From NCBI RefSeq assembly GCF_000768065.1, contig NZ_JRKM01000001.1:1984001-2048000 (forward strand): a stretch of 64,000 nt of DNA. The letters run 5' to 3'. Positions within the stretch are counted from its first letter, which is position 1, and each line of letters begins with the position of its first letter. The notes beneath the pieces are model-generated. The model was not told the DNA's origin. It searched no databases and saw only the letters and a list, made by a program, of their open reading frames with translations. Below, piece by piece: positions 56,857 through 64,000 of the stretch. The position numbers were made by a program, and so were the translations under genes. Origin of the DNA: Aquabacterium sp. NJ1 (lineage in GTDB: Bacteria; Pseudomonadota; Gammaproteobacteria; Burkholderiales; Burkholderiaceae_C).

Positions 56857-58020
56857 ATGACTGACTGCCTTGTCGCCACTCGCGCCTGGTCGCGCCGGGC
56901 CTTCGGCCTGCTGCTGGCCACGGCCTGTACCCTGGCCATCGCCGGCAAGAAGCCGTATGACTACTACGTCACCGGCAACCCGGATGCCCCCGTGCAGATC
57001 AGCACGCCGCCAACGACACCCTCGCTGGTGCTGATGGGCGGCGGCCCCGATGTGGACGCGGCCTTCCGCTGGATGATCACGCGCGCCGGCATCCAGCCGG
57101 GCTCCGGTGGCCGCTTCGTGGTGCTGCAAGCCTCGGCCCGGGACACCTATGGCCCCTACATCCTCTACAGCAATGCGCAGCTGTCCACCACCACCCCGGC
57201 TGTGGATGGCTGGACGGGTGGGGCCGCACTCGGCCTGAGCTCGGTTGAAACACTCAATGTGCCCAGCGTGGGCGCCGCCAATGACCCCTTCGTCAACGCC
57301 GTGGTGGCCCGTGCCGACGCGGTCTTCATCGCAGGTGGCGACCAGGCCAACTACATCGCGTTCTGGAAGGGCACGGAACTGGATCGCACCTTGCAAGCCG
57401 TGCTCGCCCGCCACGCGCCCGTGGGGGGCACCAGTGCCGGCATGGCCGTGCTGGGGCAGTTTGACTTCAGCGCCCTGCGTGGCACCGTCACTTCGGCGCA
57501 GGCGCTGGCTGACCCATACAACAAGTACGTGACGCTGGACCCCTCGCCCTTAAGCCTGAGCGGCGGCTTCATCACCCCGCCCGCGCTGGCCAACACCGTG
57601 CTGGACACCCACCTGGACAGCCGTGACCGTATGGGTCGCCTGATCACCTTCATGGCGCGCCTGGTGGCGCCTGTGGGCACGAAAGGCTGCACCGGCGGCA
57701 TCCTGAGCACCAGCGCCGCCCGCGGCATTGGTGTCGATGTGGAAGCGGCCTTGCTGGTGCAAGGCAATGGCGCCTACCAGCCTTACACAGCGCGGCGCGT
57801 GACCAATGTGTCCACCGTCAGCGAAAGCGCGGTGTACTTCCTGCGGCCGCTGCAGGCACCCACGGTGTGCGCGCCCGGCAAGCCCTTGAGCATGAGCACG
57901 GTGGAAGTGCGCAAGCTGGCGGACTCGGACACCGTGTTCAACCTCAGCGACTGGAGCGGCGTGGCGCCCTACTACGTGGACGCCATCTCCGGGGCACTCA
58001 ACCCCAGCAGCCCTTACTGA
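56857..58020 (+). CDS. Cyanophycinase-like S51 peptidase with Tat-type signal
   Basis: A 387-residue protein. WSRRAFGLLLATACTLAIAG at 11-30 is a twin-arginine signal with SRRAFGL, so export of the folded enzyme is likely. The S51 fold follows: LMGGGPDVDAAF, IAGGDQANY, then VGGTSAGMAVLG with the nucleophilic Ser in GGTSAGM. Cyanophycinases cleave beta-Asp-Arg from cyanophycin. CCCAGGAG precedes ATG 56857, so I prefer it to 56791/56830. The 387-residue size fits exported cyanophycinases (CphE). Confidence 0.85.
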   Translation: MTDCLVATRAWSRRAFGLLLATACTLAIAGKKPYDYYVTGNPDAPVQISTPPTTPSLVLMGGGPDVDAAFRWMITRAGIQPGSGGRFVVLQASARDTYGPYILYSNAQLSTTTPAVDGWTGGAALGLSSVETLNVPSVGAANDPFVNAVVARADAVFIAGGDQANYIAFWKGTELDRTLQAVLARHAPVGGTSAGMAVLGQFDFSALRGTVTSAQALADPYNKYVTLDPSPLSLSGGFITPPALANTVLDTHLDSRDRMGRLITFMARLVAPVGTKGCTGGILSTSAARGIGVDVEAALLVQGNGAYQPYTARRVTNVSTVSESAVYFLRPLQAPTVCAPGKPLSMSTVEVRKLADSDTVFNLSDWSGVAPYYVDAISGALNPSSPY

Positions 58021-58041
58021 CGCTCATGCCGCTGGTGGACC

Positions 58042-58230
58042 CTAGTGCCGCAAGGCCGGGTCCACGTCGAAGTCCATCAGGAGGCTGGCCATCTCCAGCG
58101 CCCGCCACAGGTGGGCTGGCATCTGCATGATCTTGTCCGGCGTCTTGGAATGGCTGACCCACGCGCCGATCTCGTGGTGCTGATCAGGTGTCAGCAGGTT
58201 CAGGGACAGCATCTCGTCGAGCAATTGCAT
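58042..58230 (-). CDS. Small hypothetical protein
   Basis: A 62-residue, slightly acidic, soluble protein: MQLLDEMLSLNLLTPDQHHEI, then MPAHLWRALEMASLLMDFDVDP. No signal or TM. ATG 58230 has AAAGGGGG about 5 nt upstream and is preferred to a GTG at 58257. Converges with the cyanophycinase gene (22 bp between stops). Unknown function. Confidence 0.6.
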   Translation of the reverse strand: MQLLDEMLSLNLLTPDQHHEIGAWVSHSKTPDKIMQMPAHLWRALEMASLLMDFDVDPALRH

Positions 58231-58535
58231 GGGGGCCCCCTTTCGCGGCAGGTGCACCGGGCCGACAAGCGCCCGGTACGCCAGATCACTATCTCACAGC
58301 AGGCCACCCTACACCCTGGGGAGTACACGGCCACAAGCGCATTAATTCAGGTCTTGGCCAGAAAAACACACCCTGATTCAGGGGTGCGTTGACCCCAAAG
58401 AGGGCGTCTAGTAGTCTGGTGTACTGCTTATTGCGCCTGTCGATTCAGGCCAGATCACAGGAACCGCCCGCCCATGGCCTACCCCGCGGCCCCAGCCTCA
58501 CTCAGCTTTGGCTTGTCAACAGCCGATAACCGGCC
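58231..58535. other. Divergent intergenic region with a palindrome
   Basis: A 305-bp stretch upstream of the tandem GGDEF gene. CCCTGATTCAGGG (58371-58383) is a perfect palindrome around one base; TTGACC (58389-58394) and TAGTCT (58412-58417), 17 bp apart, are a weak candidate promoter. No gene is visible. Confidence 0.45.
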
Positions 58536-61130
58536 GTGAACCTGACGACCCGACTTCATCGTGACGACACCCCGCGTCGTGACGCGCTGGAGTCCGCGCG
58601 TGCCGCCGCGCCCGACTCGGCCGAAGCCGTGCTCGCGCAAGCTCGCCTGAGCCTGCGCTTTCCCAAGGCCCTGGAGGCCGAATTTGCCGCGGACACCCTG
58701 GAGCCCCGCCGCCGCCTGCTGGTGTCGTGCGCCCTGCTGGGTTGCCTGGGGGTGCTCATCGGCACCAGCAGCATCGACGAGGCCACCCCCGAGATTGCGG
58801 CCTTCGTGTGGCAGCTGGTCTGGATCTGGACGGCGCTGGCCCTGGCCGGCACGCTGAGCACCTGGTTCAGCCCCGCGCACCTGCGGCGCAACTGGCACGC
58901 CGAGTTCACCACTGCCTTGCTGGCCACCGCCATGAGCCTGCTGGTGACCTGGATGGCCACGGCCAGCAAACCCGACACGGCGATCACGCATTCGGCCATG
59001 GCCTCCATCCCCGTGATGTACAGCTGCATCGCGGCGCGGCTGCGCTTTCACTGGTCGCTGGGCTCGGCGCTGATCTCGTTTGGCGCCTACGCCCTGTTCG
59101 TGAAAGGCTCGACGCCCTACCAGGCCCAGATGGTGTCGAGCCTGACGCACCTGATGGCCTTGAGCTATGCCTTCGCGCTGCTGGCCAACTACGCCTTCGA
59201 GCACCGCGAGCGCCGCAACTGGCTGCTGCGCAAGGTCGAGGACCAGCAGCGGCAGGCCCTGCTCCAGACCTCCGCCCAGCTGCACCTGCTGTCCATCCAG
59301 GACCCGCTCACCGGCCTGAACAACCGCCGCCAGTTCGACGCCGCCTTGCAGCAAACCATCGAGCAGGCCACCCGCAGCCAGATGCCACTGAGCCTGCTGG
59401 CGGTCGACGTGGACCACTTCAAGCGCTACAACGACACCTACGGCCACGCCGCCGGTGATGCCTGCCTGATCGACATCGCCCGCATCCTGGCCATGCAGGC
59501 CCATGTCCACGGCGGCTCGGCAGCCCGCCTGGGTGGCGAAGAGTTCGCCCTGATCCTGCCTGGCCACGCCCCCGAGATGGCGCGCCTGGCCGCCCAGTCG
59601 GTGTGCACCGCCATCGCGGCCGTGCGCATGCCGCATGGCGCCTCCGACGTGGCCGACCATGTCACCGTCAGCGTCGGTCTGGCCCACTGGCAAACCGAGG
59701 GCCATGACAACGCCCAGGCCCTGCAGGCACGCGCCGACCGCGCGCTCTACCAGGCCAAGGCCCTGGGGCGCAACCGCATGCACGAGGTGCAGGATGCGGC
59801 CCAGCCCGGTGATGCCCGCGATACGCCTGCCCCCGCCCTTGCGCCCGGCCAGGCCCTGCCCGCGCACCTTCTGCCCACCGACGACGCCCCAAGCAGCGAG
59901 GCCGAGCAAGACGAAGCGCGCTGCCAGCACACGCTGGAGAGCCAGTTCCGCTGGCTGCGCTTCCCCGCGCCGCTGGAAGACGCGTACGTGGCGCACAACG
60001 CCGAGCCGCGCCGCAAGCTGCTGGCCATCAACACCCTGGTGGGCCTGATCACCTACAACGTGTTTGCACTCAGCAACCGCGCGATGTTCCCCGACATCCA
60101 GGAGTCCGTGCTGGACGTGCAGGCTTGGCTCAGCGGCCTGCTGCTGCTCCTGGCGGTGCTCAACTACTTCGTCCCCCGCCCGCTCTGGCGCGAAGGCATC
60201 TACAGCCTGGGGACAGCCGTCCTGGCGCTGGTGTCGACCTGGATCGTGTCGCACAGCCACCTGACCTCGGCCCTGTGCTACTCGGTGAGCCTGATGCTGA
60301 TCCCCATGTTCTCGGCGGTGGGCGCGCGCCAGCCCCTGTGGTTCACCTGCTTCCCCGCGGTGATCACCTCCGTGGCGGTGGCGACGCTGCTGCAGCCGGT
60401 GGGCCCGGCCCAGGCCGTGGTGTACCGCGACAGCCTGTTCATGGTCATCAACAACACGGCTTACACCCTGATCCTGGCCTACACGCTGGAACACGGCTCA
60501 CGCAAGGAATGGTTGCTGGCGCGCATTGACGGCCTGCAGCGTGATGCCCTGCTCGCCGCCAGCCAGCGCCTCAAGACGCTCTCGGTGGTGGACCCGCTCA
60601 CCGGCATCTGCAACCGCCGCCAGTTCGAGGACGACCTCGATCGCATCTGGGGCGAATGCCTGCAGGACCAGCGCCACCTGGGCATGCTGATCATCGACGT
60701 CGACCACTTCAAGCTGTACAACGACAAGCAGGGCCACCTGGCCGGCGACGACTGCCTCAAGCAGGTGGCCGGGCTCATCAGCCAGACGGCGCAAGCGCAC
60801 AAGGGGCTGGCGGCCCGGCTGGGTGGCGAAGAGTTTGGTGTGCTGCTGCCCGGCGGCACGCTGGAGCAGGCACGCAACCTGGCCGAGCGCATCCGGCACG
60901 CGGTCAGCCAGGCCGGCATACCGCATGACTACTCGCCCTCAAGGCATGTCACGGTCAGCATCGGGGTGGCCAGTGTCACGCCACAAGAGGGCATGGACCG
61001 CGTCTCGCTGTTTGCCACCGCCGACAAGGCCTTGTACGAGGCCAAGCGCGCGGGGCGCAACCGCGTCATGGGGCCCAATCAGGCCGACACGGGCCCCCGG
61101 CGCAACACGCCCTCAGTGGGCCTTGCCTGA
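58536..61130 (+). CDS. Double membrane-GGDEF protein (two complete diguanylate cyclase modules)
   Basis: An 864-residue protein starting with GTG, built of two halves of similar layout. Each begins near LRFP (42 and 475), then EPRR(R/K)LL, five or six TM segments, and a GGDEF domain with GGEEF (333-337 and 763-767). Both have DPLTG and D-x-D-HFK, so both could be active, and neither has an RxxD inhibition site before GGEEF. The sequence between halves is Pro/Ala-rich. It looks like a whole-gene fusion-duplication. Confidence 0.92.
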   Translation: MNLTTRLHRDDTPRRDALESARAAAPDSAEAVLAQARLSLRFPKALEAEFAADTLEPRRRLLVSCALLGCLGVLIGTSSIDEATPEIAAFVWQLVWIWTALALAGTLSTWFSPAHLRRNWHAEFTTALLATAMSLLVTWMATASKPDTAITHSAMASIPVMYSCIAARLRFHWSLGSALISFGAYALFVKGSTPYQAQMVSSLTHLMALSYAFALLANYAFEHRERRNWLLRKVEDQQRQALLQTSAQLHLLSIQDPLTGLNNRRQFDAALQQTIEQATRSQMPLSLLAVDVDHFKRYNDTYGHAAGDACLIDIARILAMQAHVHGGSAARLGGEEFALILPGHAPEMARLAAQSVCTAIAAVRMPHGASDVADHVTVSVGLAHWQTEGHDNAQALQARADRALYQAKALGRNRMHEVQDAAQPGDARDTPAPALAPGQALPAHLLPTDDAPSSEAEQDEARCQHTLESQFRWLRFPAPLEDAYVAHNAEPRRKLLAINTLVGLITYNVFALSNRAMFPDIQESVLDVQAWLSGLLLLLAVLNYFVPRPLWREGIYSLGTAVLALVSTWIVSHSHLTSALCYSVSLMLIPMFSAVGARQPLWFTCFPAVITSVAVATLLQPVGPAQAVVYRDSLFMVINNTAYTLILAYTLEHGSRKEWLLARIDGLQRDALLAASQRLKTLSVVDPLTGICNRRQFEDDLDRIWGECLQDQRHLGMLIIDVDHFKLYNDKQGHLAGDDCLKQVAGLISQTAQAHKGLAARLGGEEFGVLLPGGTLEQARNLAERIRHAVSQAGIPHDYSPSRHVTVSIGVASVTPQEGMDRVSLFATADKALYEAKRAGRNRVMGPNQADTGPRRNTPSVGLA

Positions 61131-61478
61131 ACGGCCGTTCTTGGCTTCAACGCTGGCCAGCAGGTCCTTGCCCGACAAGCCGGCAAACAGGGCTGCCGCG
61201 CGCGTCTTGATTTCCAGCAACTCGTTGGGCGTCACTGAATACTGACCGGTGGTCTTGTTGACCTGGATGCCGAATTCGACGTCCTTGCCGTTGTTCGACA
61301 AGATGCCGCTGGTGAACTCGTAGTCCTCGCTGTCCACCGGCAGGCCTTCGACGCTGACGTCGTAGTCGTCGTAGGTGACGCGGCTGATTTCACCGCTGGC
61401 CAGGTCCAGCAAACCCGTCGAGGTGATGACCTCGTCAGACAGTTCGTCGGCAATCTTGATGGGCACCTTCAAATCCAC
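61113..61478 (-). CDS. Hypothetical acidic protein
   Basis: A 121-residue protein starting at GTG 61478 after GGGGAGAGCTC. It has no signal peptide or TM; DLASGEISRVTYDDYDVSVEG and FEFGIQV-like strands suggest a small beta-rich fold. I do not know a family. Its end overlaps the tandem GGDEF gene by 18 bp. Confidence 0.65.
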   Translation of the reverse strand: MDLKVPIKIADELSDEVITSTGLLDLASGEISRVTYDDYDVSVEGLPVDSEDYEFTSGILSNNGKDVEFGIQVNKTTGQYSVTPNELLEIKTRAAALFAGLSGKDLLASVEAKNGRSGKAH

Positions 61479-61542
61479 GAGCTCTCCCCTTCATCCTGAA
61501 AATGGCAAAAGGGCGCGATTCTGGCACGAGCGCCCCATTTCG

Positions 61543-61695
61543 TCATGCGGCAGGCGGCGGCTCGGGGTTGTCAGCCACAGGCTGATCCGAGGCAACGGGG
61601 GCGCCTTGCGTCTTGCGCTGAGCCTTTTCTTCCTTCTTTTTCTTCTTTTCCAGCTCGCGCTGACGTTTTTCGTACTGGTAATTGGGTTTGGCCAC
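61543..61695 (-). CDS. Small lysine-rich conserved protein
   Basis: A 50-residue protein from GTG 61695: MAKPNYQYEKRQRELEKKKKKEE, then a Pro/Ala tail. The opening MAKPNYxxEKRQ is recurrent among small conserved betaproteobacterial proteins of unknown function. The frame is open to 61797, but residues before 61695 have no family character. Divergent from the MksF-like gene. Confidence 0.6.
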   Translation of the reverse strand: MAKPNYQYEKRQRELEKKKKKEEKAQRKTQGAPVASDQPVADNPEPPPAA

Positions 61696-61734
61696 GAGGC
61701 ATCTTTCGGTTGTGTATTGCTCACGATACCCGAG

Positions 61735-61766
61735 CTTGTCCCAATCGTCTAACTTATTGCGACAAG
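61735..61766. promoter_or_regulatory. Dyad element upstream of the MksF-like operon
   Basis: CTTGTCCCAAT and ATTGCGACAAG are 11-nt arms with one mismatch, 10 bp apart. It sits in the 107-bp divergent region between the lysine-rich gene and the MksF-like gene, 37 bp before ATG 61803; a likely operator. Confidence 0.45.
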
Positions 61767-61802
61767 AAATCGGGGCCAAGCCTTCCGGCACAATCACCCC
61801 CC

Positions 61803-63284
61803 ATGATCGAGGCGCCCCTTCCAGAACAAAACGAGAGCACCAGCTTCGAGGCCTACTTCCGGGATCCGGAATTTGCCCCCCAGCAGCCCCTGGCCTGGGC
61901 CCTGAGCCAGCGCCAGGACCTGCTGGAAGCCCTGCGCGGCCTGTTCAGCGGCCCCCAGGCCCTGGTGCAACTGCGCCTGTGGTGCTTCATGGAACTGGCC
62001 AGCCAGCCTCAGGCCCGCCTGTCGCGTGACGACGTCAACCGCCTGTTCCACGCCGTGCTGCCCGAGGCGCTGGACAACGTGCTCAAGCGCCTGCGCGACC
62101 TGAATTTGCTGGTCTGGGACGCCACCCCGCAGGATTACCACCTCTCGCCCCTGGCGCAACAGGTGCATGGCCTGCTGGCCCCGCTGACCACCCCGCCCGC
62201 CGCCGAATACGACGACATGGCGGCCTTGTTGTCGCAGGTGGCCGGTGCCCAGCAGCTCGGCCTGGTCAGCACAAACCAGCTCAAGCACCTGCACGCCCAG
62301 CTGGCGCGCCTGCATGACGAGTTCTCGGACGCGATTGCCAGCGGCTCGGAATCGCGCCTGCGCCTGGCCCAGCCGCGCTTTGATCGCGCCCTGGAACTGG
62401 TAGACCGCGCCGGCCAGGCCCTGACCGCGCTGATCCGCGCCGAGCACGAAGACCCGCGCCTGGAGCGCGAAGCCCGCGCCATCGGGCAGGAACAGGCTCG
62501 CCTGCTGTCCATGGCCAGCCAGTTCACACGCGCCCTGCAACAGGCCGACCGCCAGCGCGTGACGCTGGGCTCCACCGGCCTGACGACCTCGGACGTGCGC
62601 GCCTGGCTGCAACGCCACCCGGCCCTGCACGAGCTGATGGGCGAGGCCCTGTCCGTGCCGGTGCGGCCGGTGATGGTCAGCCAGCACGACCTGGTCGACG
62701 TGGCCGAAGGCGAATTCGAGCGCGACCGGCCGGGCGCGCAAGGCAGCGCCGGCCTGCCGCCGCCCGCCGAGGCCGCCTCCGGCACGCTCGACACGCTCAG
62801 CCTGCCACCCGAGCTGGGCAACCTCATCAGCCTGCTGGACCGCTGGTCCGAGCTGGCCACCGAAGAGGCCGCGGCCCGCGCCGCCTCACCGGATCAAGAC
62901 CCGAACGCGCCCCCGCCCGGTACGCGCCCCCTGGCCGACGCCATCCTGGGCGGTCGTTTCGCCCAGGCGGCCTACCGCCTGCAACTCATGCCCCTGGTGG
63001 GCGATGCGCAGGCCCAGACCCTCAAGGGCCTCACGGGGGATCTGGCGCGTGCGCCCTGGCAGTGGCGCTTCAAGTCCAAGCACATCACCCCGGATGACGA
63101 GTCCGTGGCCCTGATCAGCGATGGCGATGTCCTCCCGGCCCGCTTTGACGAACAAGGCCAGGTCATCCCCCTGCCGCCCGACGATCGCGAGCCCATCGTC
63201 CTGACGGCCGCCCCGAGCCAGGACGCGCCCACCCGCCGCAAAGGCGCCGGCGCCCCGAAGAAATCCAACCAAGCACAAGCATGA
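61803..63284 (+). CDS. MksF/JetA-like kleisin-type subunit (putative)
   Basis: A 493-residue cytoplasmic protein. An N-terminal winged-helix-like segment (LARLSRDDVNRLFHAVLPEALDN and following) leads to a long helical part with heptad character (about 140-300), and a Pro-rich hinge near 320-400. Its size, layout and the MksE-like next gene match MksF, the kleisin of MksBEF condensins, and Wadjet subunit A. Sequence alone does not settle which. ATG 61803; the stop overlaps the next ATG. Confidence 0.5.
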   Translation: MIEAPLPEQNESTSFEAYFRDPEFAPQQPLAWALSQRQDLLEALRGLFSGPQALVQLRLWCFMELASQPQARLSRDDVNRLFHAVLPEALDNVLKRLRDLNLLVWDATPQDYHLSPLAQQVHGLLAPLTTPPAAEYDDMAALLSQVAGAQQLGLVSTNQLKHLHAQLARLHDEFSDAIASGSESRLRLAQPRFDRALELVDRAGQALTALIRAEHEDPRLEREARAIGQEQARLLSMASQFTRALQQADRQRVTLGSTGLTTSDVRAWLQRHPALHELMGEALSVPVRPVMVSQHDLVDVAEGEFERDRPGAQGSAGLPPPAEAASGTLDTLSLPPELGNLISLLDRWSELATEEAAARAASPDQDPNAPPPGTRPLADAILGGRFAQAAYRLQLMPLVGDAQAQTLKGLTGDLARAPWQWRFKSKHITPDDESVALISDGDVLPARFDEQGQVIPLPPDDREPIVLTAAPSQDAPTRRKGAGAPKKSNQAQA

Positions 63285-64000
63285 GCGCACACCTCGACGA
63301 CGCGGCCTTGTTGGCCGCCGAACTATTGGCGCGCCGCTGGCTGCCCCGCCAGCACCCCAAGGTCAAACGCGCCCTCATCGACGCCGAACTGTGGCAAGCC
63401 ACGCAGGACCGCCTGGCCCAGGTCGGCCTGCGCCTGATCGACAACCTGTATGCCGACCACGTCAGCGTGGCCCTGCTGCGCCAGGCCGAATCCACCGTGT
63501 TTGGCGAATCAGGTCTCAACAGCCACAACAACATCGACCTGCCGCGCGACGCCGTCTCGCTGCTGGTGGTGCTGTGGGCGCTGATCATCCTGCCCAAGCG
63601 CGAGCGCCAGGCTGCCCGCGCCGCCAACCAGCATGGCGACGAACAGAACGACATGTTCGGCAAGGATCGCCCCGTGCCGACCGCCGCCAGCGTCAGCCCG
63701 CTGGTGTCCTACCGCGCGCTGCTGGCCGACTTCGGCGTGCAGCTGGGCAAGAAGACCCGCCTGGACACCAACCTGCGCCGCCTGGAGAACCACGGCTTCA
63801 TCGGGCGCAAGGGCGAGGACATCGTCGAAGGCCCGCTGCTGGATTTGCTGCTGGACTACGACGCGCTGGCCTCGCGCATCCTGCAAGGCGCCTTGGGTGA
63901 TGTGCTGATGCAGGCCAAGGAGCTGATCGGCAACTTGCCGCTGGCCCTCACGAATCCGGTGCAAGAGGAGCTCGAAGAGATCCCCGATGAGGACCTTGGC
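63281..64000 (+). CDS. MksE/JetB-like protein (putative), truncated by the window end
   Basis: The first 240 codons; no stop before the end. The ATG overlaps the preceding stop as ATGA, showing coupling. SVSPLVSYRALLADFGVQLG then TNLRRLENHGFIGRKGEDI is a winged-helix module typical of MksE/DUF4194, the partner of the kleisin. MksE has about 220-240 residues, so the gene should end soon after the window. A MksB/MukB-like SMC gene would be expected next. Confidence 0.5.
   Translation, partial: MSAHLDDAALLAAELLARRWLPRQHPKVKRALIDAELWQATQDRLAQVGLRLIDNLYADHVSVALLRQAESTVFGESGLNSHNNIDLPRDAVSLLVVLWALIILPKRERQAARAANQHGDEQNDMFGKDRPVPTAASVSPLVSYRALLADFGVQLGKKTRLDTNLRRLENHGFIGRKGEDIVEGPLLDLLLDYDALASRILQGALGDVLMQAKELIGNLPLALTNPVQEELEEIPDEDLG

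Noticed and set aside
58479..60494. 671-codon open frame on the minus strand
   Set aside because: Antisense to the double GGDEF gene; low-complexity translation with no recognisable motif.

Overview
The window is dense, high-GC, leader-poor bacterial DNA. Its gene content (a DUF4148-like exported protein, DUF3297, a long IF-1 with an RRM protein, an MCP/CheW-rich chemotaxis locus, many GGDEF/EAL proteins) points to a free-living betaproteobacterium of the order Burkholderiales, perhaps near Aquabacterium/Leptothrix; that placement is inference. I see no tRNA, rRNA, insertion sequence, phage gene or CRISPR array, so this looks like chromosomal core and accessory DNA.

Layout. (1) 1-7 kb: a small-molecule catabolic block with the end of an outer-membrane protein, an MFS transporter, a quinone oxidoreductase, a DsbA/FrnE-type protein, an AraC regulator, a TauD-type dioxygenase, a beta-keto-acid cleavage enzyme and an RBBP9-type hydrolase. 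(2) 7-16.6 kb, minus strand: a chemotaxis operon running MCP, CheY, STAS, CheA, MCP, CheW, MCP, CheW, CheR, with a duplicated mcp-cheW unit, no cheB, and an intrinsic-terminator-like hairpin after cheA. (3) 16.7-21.5 kb, minus strand: a periplasmic binding protein, a 1050-residue hybrid kinase and a regulator with HTH first and receiver second. (4) 21.5-26.6 kb: LysR regulator, small exported protein, TAXI binding protein, M20 peptidase, a second FrnE-like protein.

(5) 26.6-37.7 kb is the most interesting region. It holds a hybrid histidine kinase, an NtrC-type activator and an RpoN paralogue, surrounded by envelope and osmotic stress genes (DUF4142 protein, BON lipoprotein, a secreted low-complexity protein, an MscS channel, and a trehalose-6-phosphate synthase fused to a membrane sensor-like N-terminus). 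By eye I find -24/-12 (sigma-54) promoters in front of the DUF4142, rpoN, BON, secreted-protein and trehalose synthase genes, with a weaker one before the MscS gene. Each has the invariant GG-N10-GC spacing and lies about 20-55 nt from its start codon after allowing for the +1. This looks like a compact, self-contained sigma-54 stress circuit that includes autoregulation of the sigma factor.

(6) 37.8-47.5 kb: a small conserved protein, a sensor kinase, DUF3297, an EAL phosphodiesterase, an RNB ribonuclease, a LEA-type lipoprotein, a glycine-zipper protein and a GGDEF cyclase. (7) 47.7-53.6 kb: a Baeyer-Villiger-type monooxygenase, a tandem-repeat serine hydrolase, hisC, an RRM protein and infA. 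(8) 53.9-61.7 kb: a DUF1566 protein with a hybrid kinase, a Tat-exported cyanophycinase-like peptidase, a protein made of two complete membrane-GGDEF halves, and small proteins. (9) 61.8-64 kb: the first two genes of an operon resembling MksF-MksE (condensin-like, Wadjet-related), cut off by the window end.
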